Position numbers and translations under genes: made by a program. 64,000 nt of DNA from Paraferrimonas sp. SM1919 (GTDB lineage: Bacteria; Pseudomonadota; Gammaproteobacteria; Enterobacterales; Shewanellaceae), in the NCBI RefSeq assembly GCF_010993985.1, contig NZ_WINH01000006.1, positions 109,999-173,998 on the forward strand, given 5' to 3'. Positions 9,248 to 18,007 of this stretch are shown here, one piece after another (position 1 is the first letter of the stretch; every line of letters starts with the position of its first letter). The notes beneath the pieces were generated by a model, which did not search any database, had not been told where the DNA came from, and saw only the letters and a program-made list of their open reading frames with translations.

Positions 9248-11354
9248 CACCGTGTTGTGGTTTGTCCGTGATTACTTTTAAAGCAGGTTCGCTGTCACGA
9301 ATACGCGTTTCCAGGCCATCTCCAGATTGATACCCTTCCAGCACCTTTTTTACCCCTTCTGGAATATCATCTTCCGGGTTCCATTCATCAAGAATTGGAG
9401 GAGTGACTTTTGGCATTAGGTTTACGCCACGCTCTTGCTGCTCAAGTTGCACACCACGGAAATAGTTGTACTTCCGACCTGCAATTCCTTGCATAGTTAC
9501 GTCATCACGGATAATGGTTGGTTTAATAAATACCATTAAGTTTTTCTTAGTCACACCTGAAGAACTTGAACGGAATAAGTGACCAATAATTGGAATGTCT
9601 CCAAGGAATGGTACTTTTTGAACCGATTCTTGTACCGCTTCTTGTAATAGACCACCTAGTACTACGATTTTGCCTGAGTCGGCCATCACCGTAGTGGTTA
9701 AACGGCGAGTACCAAAGGTTACATCCACCGATGTTTTACCATTAATATTTGATACTTCCTGTTCAATGGTTAGCTTAACCCCTGAACCTTCGTTAATCTG
9801 CGGAATAACCTTAAGCTTGATACCGACTTCTTTACGCTCAACCGTTTGGAATGGGTTTGAATTTGAAGAGCTAGCAGTAGAACCGGTCAAAATAGGCACT
9901 TCATCGCCCACGACAAATGACGCTTCTTGGTTGTCTAGGGTAGTAATAGAAGGCGTTGCTAGTACGTTAGAATTAGTGTCACTGGAAACCGCTTGCACTA
10001 AGGCGCCAAAGTCACCAAAGGCCACACCCCAGGCCATACCATTAACCTTACCTAGAGCCTGAGCCAGCAAGCTAATATCCCCTCGCTGATCAGGATTATT
10101 AGTACAGTTTTCTGCACCACTGGCGGTCACTGTACAAGTATTATTTGCTTTCTTAGGCTGAGCCTGCCAAATGCCTGCACCAATCTCACCAATGGTAGGC
10201 CCTAAGTTATTAAACTGAGTACCTGCACCAGCTGTCGTTGCCCACTGAATGCCGAAACCTACGTCATCACCTTCAGCCACTTCTACAATAATTGCTTCCA
10301 CCAATACCTGGGCACGGCGCACGTCTAACTGACGAATAACACTATCTAGGGTGCGCATTTGATCAGGTTCAGCATTAATCACTAGTGCATTAGTTTCATC
10401 GTGAGAAACAATGGTTATACGATTTCTGGATGAATTCTTAGTCGTTTTGGGCTCACCATTATTTTCTAGGGTTTCAGCAAAGCCTGATAATACTTTTACA
10501 AGGTCTTCAGCCTTAGCGTATTTAAGGTAAACCACCTTAGTGTTACCTGTGGTCTTTAGTTCACCATCTAAGGTTTCAATTAAATTTCTTACTCGGGCAC
10601 GGCTCTTTTCATCACCACTAACAATCACTGCGTTAGTACGCTCATCAGCAACAACCTTAGGGCTTTGGCCGGGACTTGCCCCTTTAGCTCCAGAGCTGCG
10701 ATACAAAGTATCAATGATACGCACCATCTCTCCCGCACTGGCATGGCGTAATTGCACCACATCCATAGCAGTATCACCTTGCAAGTCGACTCGTTTAACG
10801 ATTTCAACTAACTTATTTACGGTGGCTGCACGACCGGTGATCATCAATACATTAGAAGGATCATAGTTCACCACGTTACCGCCGCCGGCGTTGTCATTAA
10901 GCTGGCGTAACAATGGCGCAAGTTGCTTGGCCTCAACATTATATAGAGGCACAATGCGAGTCACCATTTCATCGCCGATACCAGGGGCGTTATCATCAGC
11001 GACTCTAATATTAGAAAGCTTAGCGTCTTTATCTTTAACAACTTTAATGATGTTGTTATCCATCTCGACTATTGCAAAGCCATAGACTTGAAGTACATTT
11101 AAGAAAAATTGATAGTACTGTTCATCATTGAGCAGATCATAACTGCGAACATTAATCTTGCCACGAACGGTGGGATCTACGATTATGGTTTTGTTTAGGT
11201 TTTTACCAACAATATTAATAAACTCTTGTACATCCGTACCTTTAAAGTTGGCGGCATATTGTTGAGCATACACCGGTAAGGATGCCGCGCCTAAAACGCT
11301 TGCGCCCAGCAACATAGATGCGCAAAACTGTTTGCCTATCCTTGTAATTGTCAT
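9234..11354 (-). CDS. gspD: Type II secretion outer-membrane secretin D
   Basis: A 706-residue secretin that forms the outer-membrane channel. The start [10 protein letters not shown] is preceded by GAGGAACAAC and gives a signal peptide ending near VYAQQ. The N0 domain begins [18 protein letters not shown]. Three N1-N3 repeats follow, with a Gly/Ser-rich loop ([11 protein letters not shown]), and the C-terminal secretin domain contains [16 protein letters not shown] and [13 protein letters not shown]. There is a Cys-containing insert ([14 protein letters not shown]) of the kind seen in Vibrio-type secretins. No gspS pilotin gene is visible here. Confidence 0.96.
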   Translation of the reverse strand: MTITRIGKQFCASMLLGASVLGAASLPVYAQQYAANFKGTDVQEFINIVGKNLNKTIIVDPTVRGKINVRSYDLLNDEQYYQFFLNVLQVYGFAIVEMDNNIIKVVKDKDAKLSNIRVADDNAPGIGDEMVTRIVPLYNVEAKQLAPLLRQLNDNAGGGNVVNYDPSNVLMITGRAATVNKLVEIVKRVDLQGDTAMDVVQLRHASAGEMVRIIDTLYRSSGAKGASPGQSPKVVADERTNAVIVSGDEKSRARVRNLIETLDGELKTTGNTKVVYLKYAKAEDLVKVLSGFAETLENNGEPKTTKNSSRNRITIVSHDETNALVINAEPDQMRTLDSVIRQLDVRRAQVLVEAIIVEVAEGDDVGFGIQWATTAGAGTQFNNLGPTIGEIGAGIWQAQPKKANNTCTVTASGAENCTNNPDQRGDISLLAQALGKVNGMAWGVAFGDFGALVQAVSSDTNSNVLATPSITTLDNQEASFVVGDEVPILTGSTASSSNSNPFQTVERKEVGIKLKVIPQINEGSGVKLTIEQEVSNINGKTSVDVTFGTRRLTTTVMADSGKIVVLGGLLQEAVQESVQKVPFLGDIPIIGHLFRSSSSGVTKKNLMVFIKPTIIRDDVTMQGIAGRKYNYFRGVQLEQQERGVNLMPKVTPPILDEWNPEDDIPEGVKKVLEGYQSGDGLETRIRDSEPALKVITDKPQHGDDND

Positions 11355-11370
11355 GTTGTTCCTCAAATTC

Positions 11371-12288
11371 TTATTCTTGTGGCGCAGCCAATGAAATATC
11401 AATCAACTGCCCTTGTCGTTCAACAATAATTGATACCTCTGATAATTCTCTTAATTGCCCCATCAACTCCATGGCCTGCATAGGGTCAGTGAGGTCGTAA
11501 CCATTGACCGATTTAGCCAAATCGTTGGCTTTGAAGCCTGCATCATAAAACAAATCTCTGTCTTGACCGGGATTCAAACGATAACCTTCCACACTGCCAT
11601 CTTTGTTGGTTACTTTAGAAAACCTAAAATAATTACTAATGCTCGATGGATCTTGCAATAACTTTTCTTTGCTTTCTTTAATTCTTTTATAGACGTCAGA
11701 ATTGGGTAAGACTTTTGATTTTTCTTGAATTTTTGCTTGTTGCAACTGAGCATTCGAATCTGTGATTGCAGAAGTAAATGTCATCCCATCGAGCATGACC
11801 GTTTCAAGTTTTCCGCTATTATTAATAATGGCGCGGTCGGCAAATACTTCTGCTAGCGAAGCTCTGGTCGCTTTAATTTTATCCCCAATACTATAGGTTT
11901 CTTGAGAACCAGCAGATTCAATAATCGCTAAGCCATTAGATTCATTAGTGGAAGCCACTACCCCAGTCAATTGAATTGATAAGCTTGTTTTAGGTGCATC
12001 AAGTAAATCATTTTTAACAATTTGAGGCTTTTTTTCTACAACAGCAGCGCTTCCTTTTTCACCGAAAAGTTGTAATTTTTTTATATTTTCAATACTTACC
12101 TGCTCTACCTCGGTAACTGAGATCACAGGTTTCCAGGTTGTGGAGGTTTGGGTAGGCGTTATGACTTGCCACGTTAGCTGAGCCAATTGATAGAGGGCTA
12201 GTGTTGCAAATAGCAACACTCCAGCATTAATCACTGGCTCTTTAGGTAACGTTTTTAACTTGCTAATGACTGCTTGAACTTGTTCCAT
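11371..12288 (-). CDS. gspC: Type II secretion inner-membrane protein C
   Basis: A 305-residue first gene of the operon. There is a short cytoplasmic start, a membrane segment at about residues 20-45, and a homology-region domain (LSIQLTGVVASTNESNGLAI) that binds the secretin. A C-terminal PDZ-like domain (GYRLNPGQDRDLFYDAGF, DLTDPMQAMELM) helps choose substrates. The 236 bases to the divergent hslR must hold the operon promoter, but no clear -35/-10 was picked out. Confidence 0.94.
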   Translation of the reverse strand: MEQVQAVISKLKTLPKEPVINAGVLLFATLALYQLAQLTWQVITPTQTSTTWKPVISVTEVEQVSIENIKKLQLFGEKGSAAVVEKKPQIVKNDLLDAPKTSLSIQLTGVVASTNESNGLAIIESAGSQETYSIGDKIKATRASLAEVFADRAIINNSGKLETVMLDGMTFTSAITDSNAQLQQAKIQEKSKVLPNSDVYKRIKESKEKLLQDPSSISNYFRFSKVTNKDGSVEGYRLNPGQDRDLFYDAGFKANDLAKSVNGYDLTDPMQAMELMGQLRELSEVSIIVERQGQLIDISLAAPQE

Positions 12289-12524
12289 ATAATCGTGGGC
12301 TACCCTTTAGCCGATAACTGTTTATTTTTTATTATTTGTTTCCCATATTACCTTGCCAAGTAGATCACAACAACCCCCAAATATCTCTTCAAACATGGCT
12401 TGTGGCTAAGATTTATGCTATTGTTGCGGGCATTATCGCTCGCGAGCTTGACCTCACATTTCTAAACAGTAAAACATATTGGCAAATACTTCCATATATG
12501 ACTTTATCTTTCTAATTAGGTTTC

Positions 12525-12929
12525 ATGAAAAGCATTCAAAATAGCAATAAAATACGCCTTGATAAATGGTTATGGGCCGTTCGTTTATACAAAACACGCT
12601 CCCTTTCTCAAGAAATGATCAATGGCGGCAAAGTCCACTATAATGGGCAAAGATGTAAACCCAGTAAAGAAGTTGAAATCGGCGCTAAAATTACCCTAAG
12701 GATCGGCCATGATGAACGGGAAATTGAAGTGATAGAACTGGGGCACAAGCGTGTTTCCGCTCCAATCGCACAAGAAATGTATCGCGAGAGCGAACAATCA
12801 CTTGCAAAACGTGAGGCAGCAGCAGCGGCTCGTAAAACTATGAATGCCGGCATGTCCCATAGCGATAGTCGACCTGATAAAAAACAGCGTAGACAAATTA
12901 TTCGTTTTAAAAATCAAGACAATCTGTAG
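12525..12929 (+). CDS. hslR: Heat-shock protein 15, ribosome-associated (Hsp15)
   Basis: A 134-residue basic protein with an N-terminal S4 RNA-binding domain (IRLDKWLWAVRLYKTRSLS) and a Lys/Arg-rich tail (PDKKQRRQIIRFKN). The family binds 50S subunits that carry stalled nascent peptidyl-tRNA after heat shock. It lies eight bases before hslO and is divergent from gspC, the arrangement known from Shewanella. The length is normal for Hsp15. Confidence 0.95.
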   Translation: MKSIQNSNKIRLDKWLWAVRLYKTRSLSQEMINGGKVHYNGQRCKPSKEVEIGAKITLRIGHDEREIEVIELGHKRVSAPIAQEMYRESEQSLAKREAAAAARKTMNAGMSHSDSRPDKKQRRQIIRFKNQDNL

Positions 12930-12937
12930 AGTAAAAG

Positions 12938-13813
12938 ATGACCAATACAAGCCAAGATACCCTGAATCGTTTCTTGTTTGAAAAAGAATCTGTACGCGGT
13001 GAAGTTGTACAATTGCAGCAAAGCTATCAACAAATCTTAAGTGACCATAGCTATCCAAAGATTATTAAAAATATTCTTGGTGAATTGTTAGCCGCTACCA
13101 CATTGCTTACAGCAACGTTGAAGTTTGAAGGTGATATTGCCGTTCAAATACAAGGGGACGGTCCTGTAAGCTTAGCGGTCATCAATAGCGATCACCTGCT
13201 GCAAGTTCGCGGTCTTTCGCAATTTAATAGTGAAGCATTAACGGAAGATTCAAACCTACAGGCGCTGTTTGGTAAAGGGCATATGGTAATCACTATTACT
13301 CCAAATAAAGGTGAGCGCTACCAAGGTATTGTTGCTTTAGATAAACCAACAATCAGTCAATGCTTAAGTAATTATTTTGCCCAATCTGAACAGCTTCCAA
13401 CCTTCATTAAACTCTTTGCTGATGGTGATTTTGCTTCAGGTATGCTGTTGCAAGTTCTGCCTTCAAATGAAGATGATCAAATGAATGCATTTGAGCATTT
13501 GAGTCAGCTCACTAACACCATTTCTGCAGATGAATTAGCCAGCCTACCTGCCCAAGAAATCCTGCATCGGTTATTCCACGAAGAAGAGTTGATGCTGTTT
13601 GATGCGGCAGATGTCAACTTTAAATGTCGCTGTTCTCGTAAAAAATCAGCAGATGCCATTCGTTCAATTGACCGCAATGAAATCGAACAAATCGTAAATG
13701 AGGAAGGTAAAGTGGGTCTTCACTGCGATTACTGTAATACTACTTACAATTTTGACAGTATCGATATCGCAGCCATTTATGACGGCCAAGCAGGCACTAA
13801 CACAGCCCACTAA
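12938..13813 (+). CDS. hslO: Redox-regulated chaperone Hsp33
   Basis: A 291-residue cytosolic holdase chaperone activated by oxidation. The zinc and redox switch is complete: CRC at about residues 229-231 and CDYC at about 262-265. The N-terminal part carries the [21 protein letters not shown] block of the family. It is probably co-transcribed with hslR and ends at a strong terminator. Confidence 0.97.
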   Translation: MTNTSQDTLNRFLFEKESVRGEVVQLQQSYQQILSDHSYPKIIKNILGELLAATTLLTATLKFEGDIAVQIQGDGPVSLAVINSDHLLQVRGLSQFNSEALTEDSNLQALFGKGHMVITITPNKGERYQGIVALDKPTISQCLSNYFAQSEQLPTFIKLFADGDFASGMLLQVLPSNEDDQMNAFEHLSQLTNTISADELASLPAQEILHRLFHEEELMLFDAADVNFKCRCSRKKSADAIRSIDRNEIEQIVNEEGKVGLHCDYCNTTYNFDSIDIAAIYDGQAGTNTAH

Positions 13814-13821
13814 AATTCTTC

Positions 13822-13847
13822 AAGCCATGCATTTGCATGGCTTTTTT
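13822..13847 (+). terminator. Intrinsic terminator after hslO
   Basis: AAGCCATGC and GCATGGCTT form a perfect 9-bp stem with an ATTT loop, followed by six T. It lies nine bases after the hslO stop. Confidence 0.9.
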
Positions 13848-13901
13848 ACAAGCCTTCAAAGAAGCGATAAACTATAGTTATCCACACTAAACTGAATTCT
13901 T

Positions 13902-14681
13902 ATGGCAGAGCAAGCTCCCCTTTTATCACTTAAGCAAGTGTCTCTTAGCTATGGCCATGGTGAGGTGCTTAAAGCTATAGATTTACAGCTGGACCATGGT
14001 GAGTTGGTTGCATTAGTTGGCCCCAATGGATCTGGCAAAACCAGTCTTCTCAATAGCATTAATGGTTTTATTGCCGCAACGGGGCTCATTCAGATAGCTG
14101 GACAAGATCTTCAGCAGCTGTCTTCTAATACAGTGGCTAAGTTGATTGCGAGTGTTAGCCAGCATCAAGATCAACAAATAGCATTATCGGTTAAAGAATT
14201 TGTCAGTCTAGGACTACTGCCACAACTTGGTCTATGGCAAAAAATCTCTTTTCAGCAGCAAGGTAAAATTGAGTCCTATTTAAGGCAGTTTGATTTATTA
14301 GACAAACTCAATACGCCATTAAGTGAACTTTCTGGTGGCCAAAGACAAAGAGCGCATATTGTTAAGTCACTGCTTCAGCAACCTAGGCTGCTGCTGTTAG
14401 ATGAACCCAATAATCATTTAGATATTGAACACCAGCTTCATTTGCTTAACTATTTAAAAAAGCAATCCTTTACTAGCTTAATTAGTCTGCATGATCTTAA
14501 TTTAGCTGCGCAATTCTGTGATAAAGTGATCATTCTAAATGAAGGAAGTTTGTTTGATTTTGGGACTCCTGAACAAGTATTGAATCAACATAATATTGCC
14601 CAGGTATTTAAGGTAAACTGCAAAATTGATGCACACTATCAGCAAGGTTTAGCCATTCAGTTTAGTTCGAGGAATCCATGA
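13902..14681 (+). CDS. Cobalamin ABC transporter ATP-binding protein (BtuD-like)
   Basis: A 259-residue ABC ATPase of the FecE/BtuD/HmuV group. Walker A is GPNGSGKTS (about residue 39), the signature is LSGGQRQRA (about 145), and Walker B is LLLLDEPNNHLD. It overlaps the permease gene by four bases. The substrate is inferred from the neighbours: the operon also encodes a cobalamin adenosyltransferase and a BtuF-like binding protein. No cobalamin riboswitch fits in the roughly 50 bases between the hslO terminator and the start, so regulation is not explained by the sequence. Confidence 0.88.
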   Translation: MAEQAPLLSLKQVSLSYGHGEVLKAIDLQLDHGELVALVGPNGSGKTSLLNSINGFIAATGLIQIAGQDLQQLSSNTVAKLIASVSQHQDQQIALSVKEFVSLGLLPQLGLWQKISFQQQGKIESYLRQFDLLDKLNTPLSELSGGQRQRAHIVKSLLQQPRLLLLDEPNNHLDIEHQLHLLNYLKKQSFTSLISLHDLNLAAQFCDKVIILNEGSLFDFGTPEQVLNQHNIAQVFKVNCKIDAHYQQGLAIQFSSRNP

Positions 14682-15658
14682 TCTTAACCCGTGCTAATAT
14701 CCTTATTTTAATTATGTGCATGCTTACAGGATTAAGCGTAATGCTTAGCCTTAGCATAGGGGCTGTATCCATCGATCTGTTCGAAGTTTGCAAACAGCTA
14801 GTGTCACAGCGAGAACAAACCGTTCAACAGCAGATTTTATTTGATTTAAGACTCCCACGAATAATACAAGCATTAACGGCAGGAGCGGGATTATCCTTAG
14901 CTGGTTACATTCTGCAAATGGTAACTCGAAATCCACTCGCTGATCCTTATTTATTTGGTGTTTCCGCCGGCGCGTCTTTAGGTGCTGTAGTTGTCATCGC
15001 CTTGGCCAGCTCTATTTCCTTAAATCTTACTTTTGGCGCTTTAGTAGGGGCATTAATATCCACCTTTGTGGTGCTTTATTTAGCTGCTGGTAACTTGCAG
15101 CAACAAACTCAAAAAATGGTATTGGCTGGTGTCGCCTGCGCTTTCTTATTTAGCGCTATCAGTAGTTTCATTTTATATTTCGCCACGCCACAAGCTGCAG
15201 CCTCGGTATTATTTTGGTCCTTAGGCAGTTTTGCCAACGCCGATTGGCTAGGGGTAAAAATAAGCTTAATCAGTTTATTATTAATTGGATTTGCCACCAT
15301 AGGCTTGCATCGGCCATTGCTGGCTCTGGCCAGTGGTGATCATAGCGCCCATAGTTTGGGCGTGGATCCCAGCCGAATTCGGCTGACAATGTTAGCGCTA
15401 TGCTCTATTTTGACTGCAGTATTAGTTGCCAACTGTGGAGGTATTGGCTTTGTTGGGTTAATGATCCCCCATATAACCAAAATGCTTATTAAGCAGCAAA
15501 ACTCTCCTATATTAGTGATGCTTTTAGGGGGTATATTTATGATTTGGGTGGATACCCTAGCTCGCATTGCCATTGTTGCTCAAGAAATACCTGTTGGTAT
15601 TATCACAGCCTTTATTGGCAGTTTCTTTTTCTTAATTTTGTTAAGACGCAAAGGTTAA
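14678..15658 (+). CDS. Cobalamin ABC transporter permease (BtuC-like)
   Basis: A 326-residue FecCD/BtuC-family permease with about ten membrane segments. It carries the family motifs RLPRIIQALTAGAGLSLAG and ADPYLFGVSAGASLG near the N-terminus and the coupling-loop region GGIGFVGLMIPHITKM near residue 253. The start overlaps the ATPase stop by four bases, indicating coupled translation. Iron-siderophore permeases look alike; cobalamin is preferred because btuR and a BtuF-like gene follow. Confidence 0.88.
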   Translation: MILTRANILILIMCMLTGLSVMLSLSIGAVSIDLFEVCKQLVSQREQTVQQQILFDLRLPRIIQALTAGAGLSLAGYILQMVTRNPLADPYLFGVSAGASLGAVVVIALASSISLNLTFGALVGALISTFVVLYLAAGNLQQQTQKMVLAGVACAFLFSAISSFILYFATPQAAASVLFWSLGSFANADWLGVKISLISLLLIGFATIGLHRPLLALASGDHSAHSLGVDPSRIRLTMLALCSILTAVLVANCGGIGFVGLMIPHITKMLIKQQNSPILVMLLGGIFMIWVDTLARIAIVAQEIPVGIITAFIGSFFFLILLRRKG

Positions 15659-15664
15659 TGGCTC

Positions 15665-16261
15665 ATGCTTGATAAACAACAAAAACACTCACAGAGACAG
15701 CAAAGGTTAAAACAAAAAGTCGATGCTAACATTGCTGCTGCGACAAAAGTACAAGGTGTGCTAATGGTGATCAGCGGCAATGGCAAAGGAAAGTCAACCG
15801 CCGGTTTTGGTAATGTTTGTCGTGCTGTAGGCCACGGCATGAGTGCCGCGGTAGTTCAATTTATTAAAGGAACCATGGATTGTGGTGAACGTAATCTATT
15901 AGAAAAATTTGGGGTGCCGTTTGAGGTCATGGCAACGGGCTTCACCTGGGAAACTCAAAATAGAGAAACCGACACTATTGCCTGCCAAAAAGCGTGGCAG
16001 CAAGCTAAGCAATGGCTTGAAGATCCAACGATTGATATGGTTTTGCTCGATGAGCTCACCTATATGCTGAGTTACCACTATCTCGATGTTGAAGAAGTAC
16101 TAAGCGCTTTAAAAAATAGGCCTGCTATGCAGCATGTAATCATAACTGGCCGTAACGCTCACAGAAAGCTGATTGAGATGGCGGATACGGTTAGCACCAT
16201 AGAACCCACTAAACATGCATTTGAAGTCGGTGTGATGGCGCAAAAAGGGCTGGATTTTTGA
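15665..16261 (+). CDS. btuR: Cob(I)alamin adenosyltransferase (CobA/BtuR type)
   Basis: A 198-residue enzyme that transfers adenosyl from ATP to cob(I)alamin, making adenosylcobalamin. The P-loop GNGKGKSTAGFGN lies at about residues 38-50, and LDELTYMLSYHYLDVEEV and ITGRNAH are family signatures. It lies six bases after the permease gene and overlaps the next gene by four. Its place inside an uptake operon suggests that imported corrinoid is adenosylated at once. Confidence 0.94.
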   Translation: MLDKQQKHSQRQQRLKQKVDANIAAATKVQGVLMVISGNGKGKSTAGFGNVCRAVGHGMSAAVVQFIKGTMDCGERNLLEKFGVPFEVMATGFTWETQNRETDTIACQKAWQQAKQWLEDPTIDMVLLDELTYMLSYHYLDVEEVLSALKNRPAMQHVIITGRNAHRKLIEMADTVSTIEPTKHAFEVGVMAQKGLDF

Positions 16262-17118
16262 TTCGTATACTACTGTTCATATTGGCGCTTTCATTGCCAG
16301 CTGACGCTGCCCAACAAAGGATTGCTGCCCTATCACCTAATCTTGTGGAACTCCTTTATAAGCTTGGGGTAGGCGAGCAAATTGTTGCTACAGTTGAACA
16401 CGCTGACTATCCCCAAGCAGCTACAGCTATTCCTAGAATTGGCAACCATAATGGCATTGCTATCGAGCAATTGCTTGCCTTGGAACCCGATTTAGTCTTG
16501 CTCTGGCGAGGGGGCAATAAAAGTAAAGATATAGACCAAATTAAAAAGCTAGGTTTCAATGTTTATTTAACTGAGAGCCAACAATTAACGGATATAGCAA
16601 CCGAGCTCAATCATATTGGCCGATTAGTCAACAGAACCGCTCAAGCTAAACAACTCGCACGGCAGTATCTTTTGCAACTTAATCAAATTAAGAACGCTTA
16701 CAGCAAAAAACCTAAAGTCACATTTTTTTATCAGTTATGGGGCAACCCCTTGATGACAGCGACAAATAATTCTTGGATAAATCAGATATTTAAAGTATGT
16801 GGCGGGGAAAACATTTTCGAACATAGCCACACCGATTACCCATTGGTTAGTCTGGAAAAAATTATAGAGTTACAGCCACAAGTCATCATTCAAAGTGATG
16901 AACCAGCCAATCTCTCCAGTATGGATTGGAATAGATGGCCAATAATAAAGGCTGTTGCAACAAATAAGATAATTGAAGTCGATACTGACCTAATCCAACG
17001 AGCCACGACTAGAACCATTGATGGAATTAATTCAGTTTGCCAAGCTCTTGATAAAATTAGGATCTTACAAGGCTCTAGCAATAATAAAATTAACGAGAGA
17101 ATAATAATTTCTCTTTAG
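16258..17118 (+). CDS. Periplasmic cobalamin-binding protein (BtuF-like)
   Basis: A 286-residue class III periplasmic binding protein. The N-terminal LLFILALSLPADAAQQ is a signal peptide, followed by RIAALSPNLVELLYKLGVG and the family block EQLLALEPDLVLLW. The only start that keeps the full signal peptide is TTG at 16258, which overlaps the btuR stop (TTGA), so initiation probably relies on coupling. The 3' end overlaps the convergent DUF2937 gene by 29 bases. The B12 assignment follows from operon context and resemblance to BtuF. Confidence 0.87.
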   Translation: MIRILLFILALSLPADAAQQRIAALSPNLVELLYKLGVGEQIVATVEHADYPQAATAIPRIGNHNGIAIEQLLALEPDLVLLWRGGNKSKDIDQIKKLGFNVYLTESQQLTDIATELNHIGRLVNRTAQAKQLARQYLLQLNQIKNAYSKKPKVTFFYQLWGNPLMTATNNSWINQIFKVCGGENIFEHSHTDYPLVSLEKIIELQPQVIIQSDEPANLSSMDWNRWPIIKAVATNKIIEVDTDLIQRATTRTIDGINSVCQALDKIRILQGSSNNKINERIIISL

Positions 17119-17614
17119 TTGACATCCCCTGACCAATGCCCTTTCCTAGCCAAAATGGCAAGTAAAGCAACACCTGCAACAACAGCGTCGCTAAAATCGC
17201 AAATGAGATCACTCCAACATTAACAGGAATACTGGGATGATAATCTTTAAGAACATTCTTAAGCACCCCCCACTTTAATGGATTTGCAATAAACAATAAC
17301 TGTTCGAAATAATTGGCTTGTTGAAGATATGCTTTATCTGCAATCACCTGCTCATATTGCTGTAACAGCTTAAACTTCCCTTCAGCATCATCAATGACCG
17401 CAGGAATATCATAAGTTAACCAATCATATAGCATTGACGACACATCTTTATAGCCATGCATATCCGCATTCACTTTTAATTGATCAATATTTTGTATGCT
17501 CGTTTTTTTATATTCTTGTAAATAGCCCAAATATTGGTCACTAATAGATGGCACTTGGGCAACCAATAAAAATATTAAAACAAAAAGCAGCTTATCGAAA
17601 AATGATGAAAACAT
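17090..17614 (-). CDS. DUF2937 family membrane protein
   Basis: A 174-residue protein starting MFSSFFDKLLFVLIFLL, chosen over an upstream in-frame start because this is the usual N-terminus of the DUF2937 family. There is one membrane segment at the N-terminus (with the LVAQVPSISDQYLGYLQEY block just after it), a helical middle, and a second membrane segment near residues 131-153 (VGVISFAILATLLLQVLLYLPFW). The function is unknown. It is convergent with the BtuF-like gene and overlaps its end. Confidence 0.75.
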   Translation of the reverse strand: MFSSFFDKLLFVLIFLLVAQVPSISDQYLGYLQEYKKTSIQNIDQLKVNADMHGYKDVSSMLYDWLTYDIPAVIDDAEGKFKLLQQYEQVIADKAYLQQANYFEQLLFIANPLKWGVLKNVLKDYHPSIPVNVGVISFAILATLLLQVLLYLPFWLGKGIGQGMSTKEKLLFSR

Positions 17615-17766
17615 ACCAGCCCCACAAGGAATTATTACTCCTACCAAAGGCGACATGGGATACCTAAGACTTAACCCTTATAAGCAATAATATTTATCTC
17701 AATCACATTAATAGTCATCTTTTTAGGATAGTATTATTAAGTTCTAAGTCATTCGGAGAGTGCGGT

Positions 17767-17997
17767 ATGTTGCACGGTAAAAAACTTATAAATTTAGCAG
17801 CAGAAAATGTAGGTTTGTCCAAAAAGGAATTAATCGTGTTAGCGACCAAAGAGTTTGGTCGTGATGCTAAGTTTCGAACTTGTAAAGTTGAGGGACTCAG
17901 CTTAGAGCAAATGCTAGAGTTCTTTATTAGCAACGGTCGCATAGACATCGACACAGGCATTAAGGTTAATGCCTGTGGTCATTGTTCAAAATCTTAG
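17767..17997 (+). CDS. YecH-like small protein (DUF2492)
   Basis: A 76-residue protein resembling E. coli YecH: an HGKKLIN start, FGRDAKFRTCKVEGLSLEQM in the middle, and a C-terminal CGHC. The Cys and His residues suggest metal binding, as the family name implies. A GGAG lies about 10 bases before the ATG. It is convergent with the MFS gene, 10 bases away, with no clear terminator between. A long palindrome lies inside its last codons. Confidence 0.8.
   Translation: MLHGKKLINLAAENVGLSKKELIVLATKEFGRDAKFRTCKVEGLSLEQMLEFFISNGRIDIDTGIKVNACGHCSKS
17952..17977. repeat. 26-base near-perfect palindrome inside the YecH-like gene
   Basis: CACAGGCATTAA and TTAATGCCTGTG flank a GG centre, giving 12-bp perfect arms in coding sequence 20 bases before the stop. 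No T run follows, so it is not a standard terminator. It may fold in the mRNA of both convergent genes. Confidence 0.6.
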
Positions 17998-18007
17998 CCC
18001 TTAAGAG

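Noticed and set aside
9670..10062. ORFs of 100-130 residues opposite gspD, gspE and other long genes
   Set aside because: They are antisense shadows of well-supported genes, with no ribosome sites and atypical composition.
13848..13901. Cobalamin riboswitch upstream of the B12 operon
   Set aside because: Only about 50 bases separate the hslO terminator from the first gene, too short for the riboswitch, and no B12-box sequence is seen.
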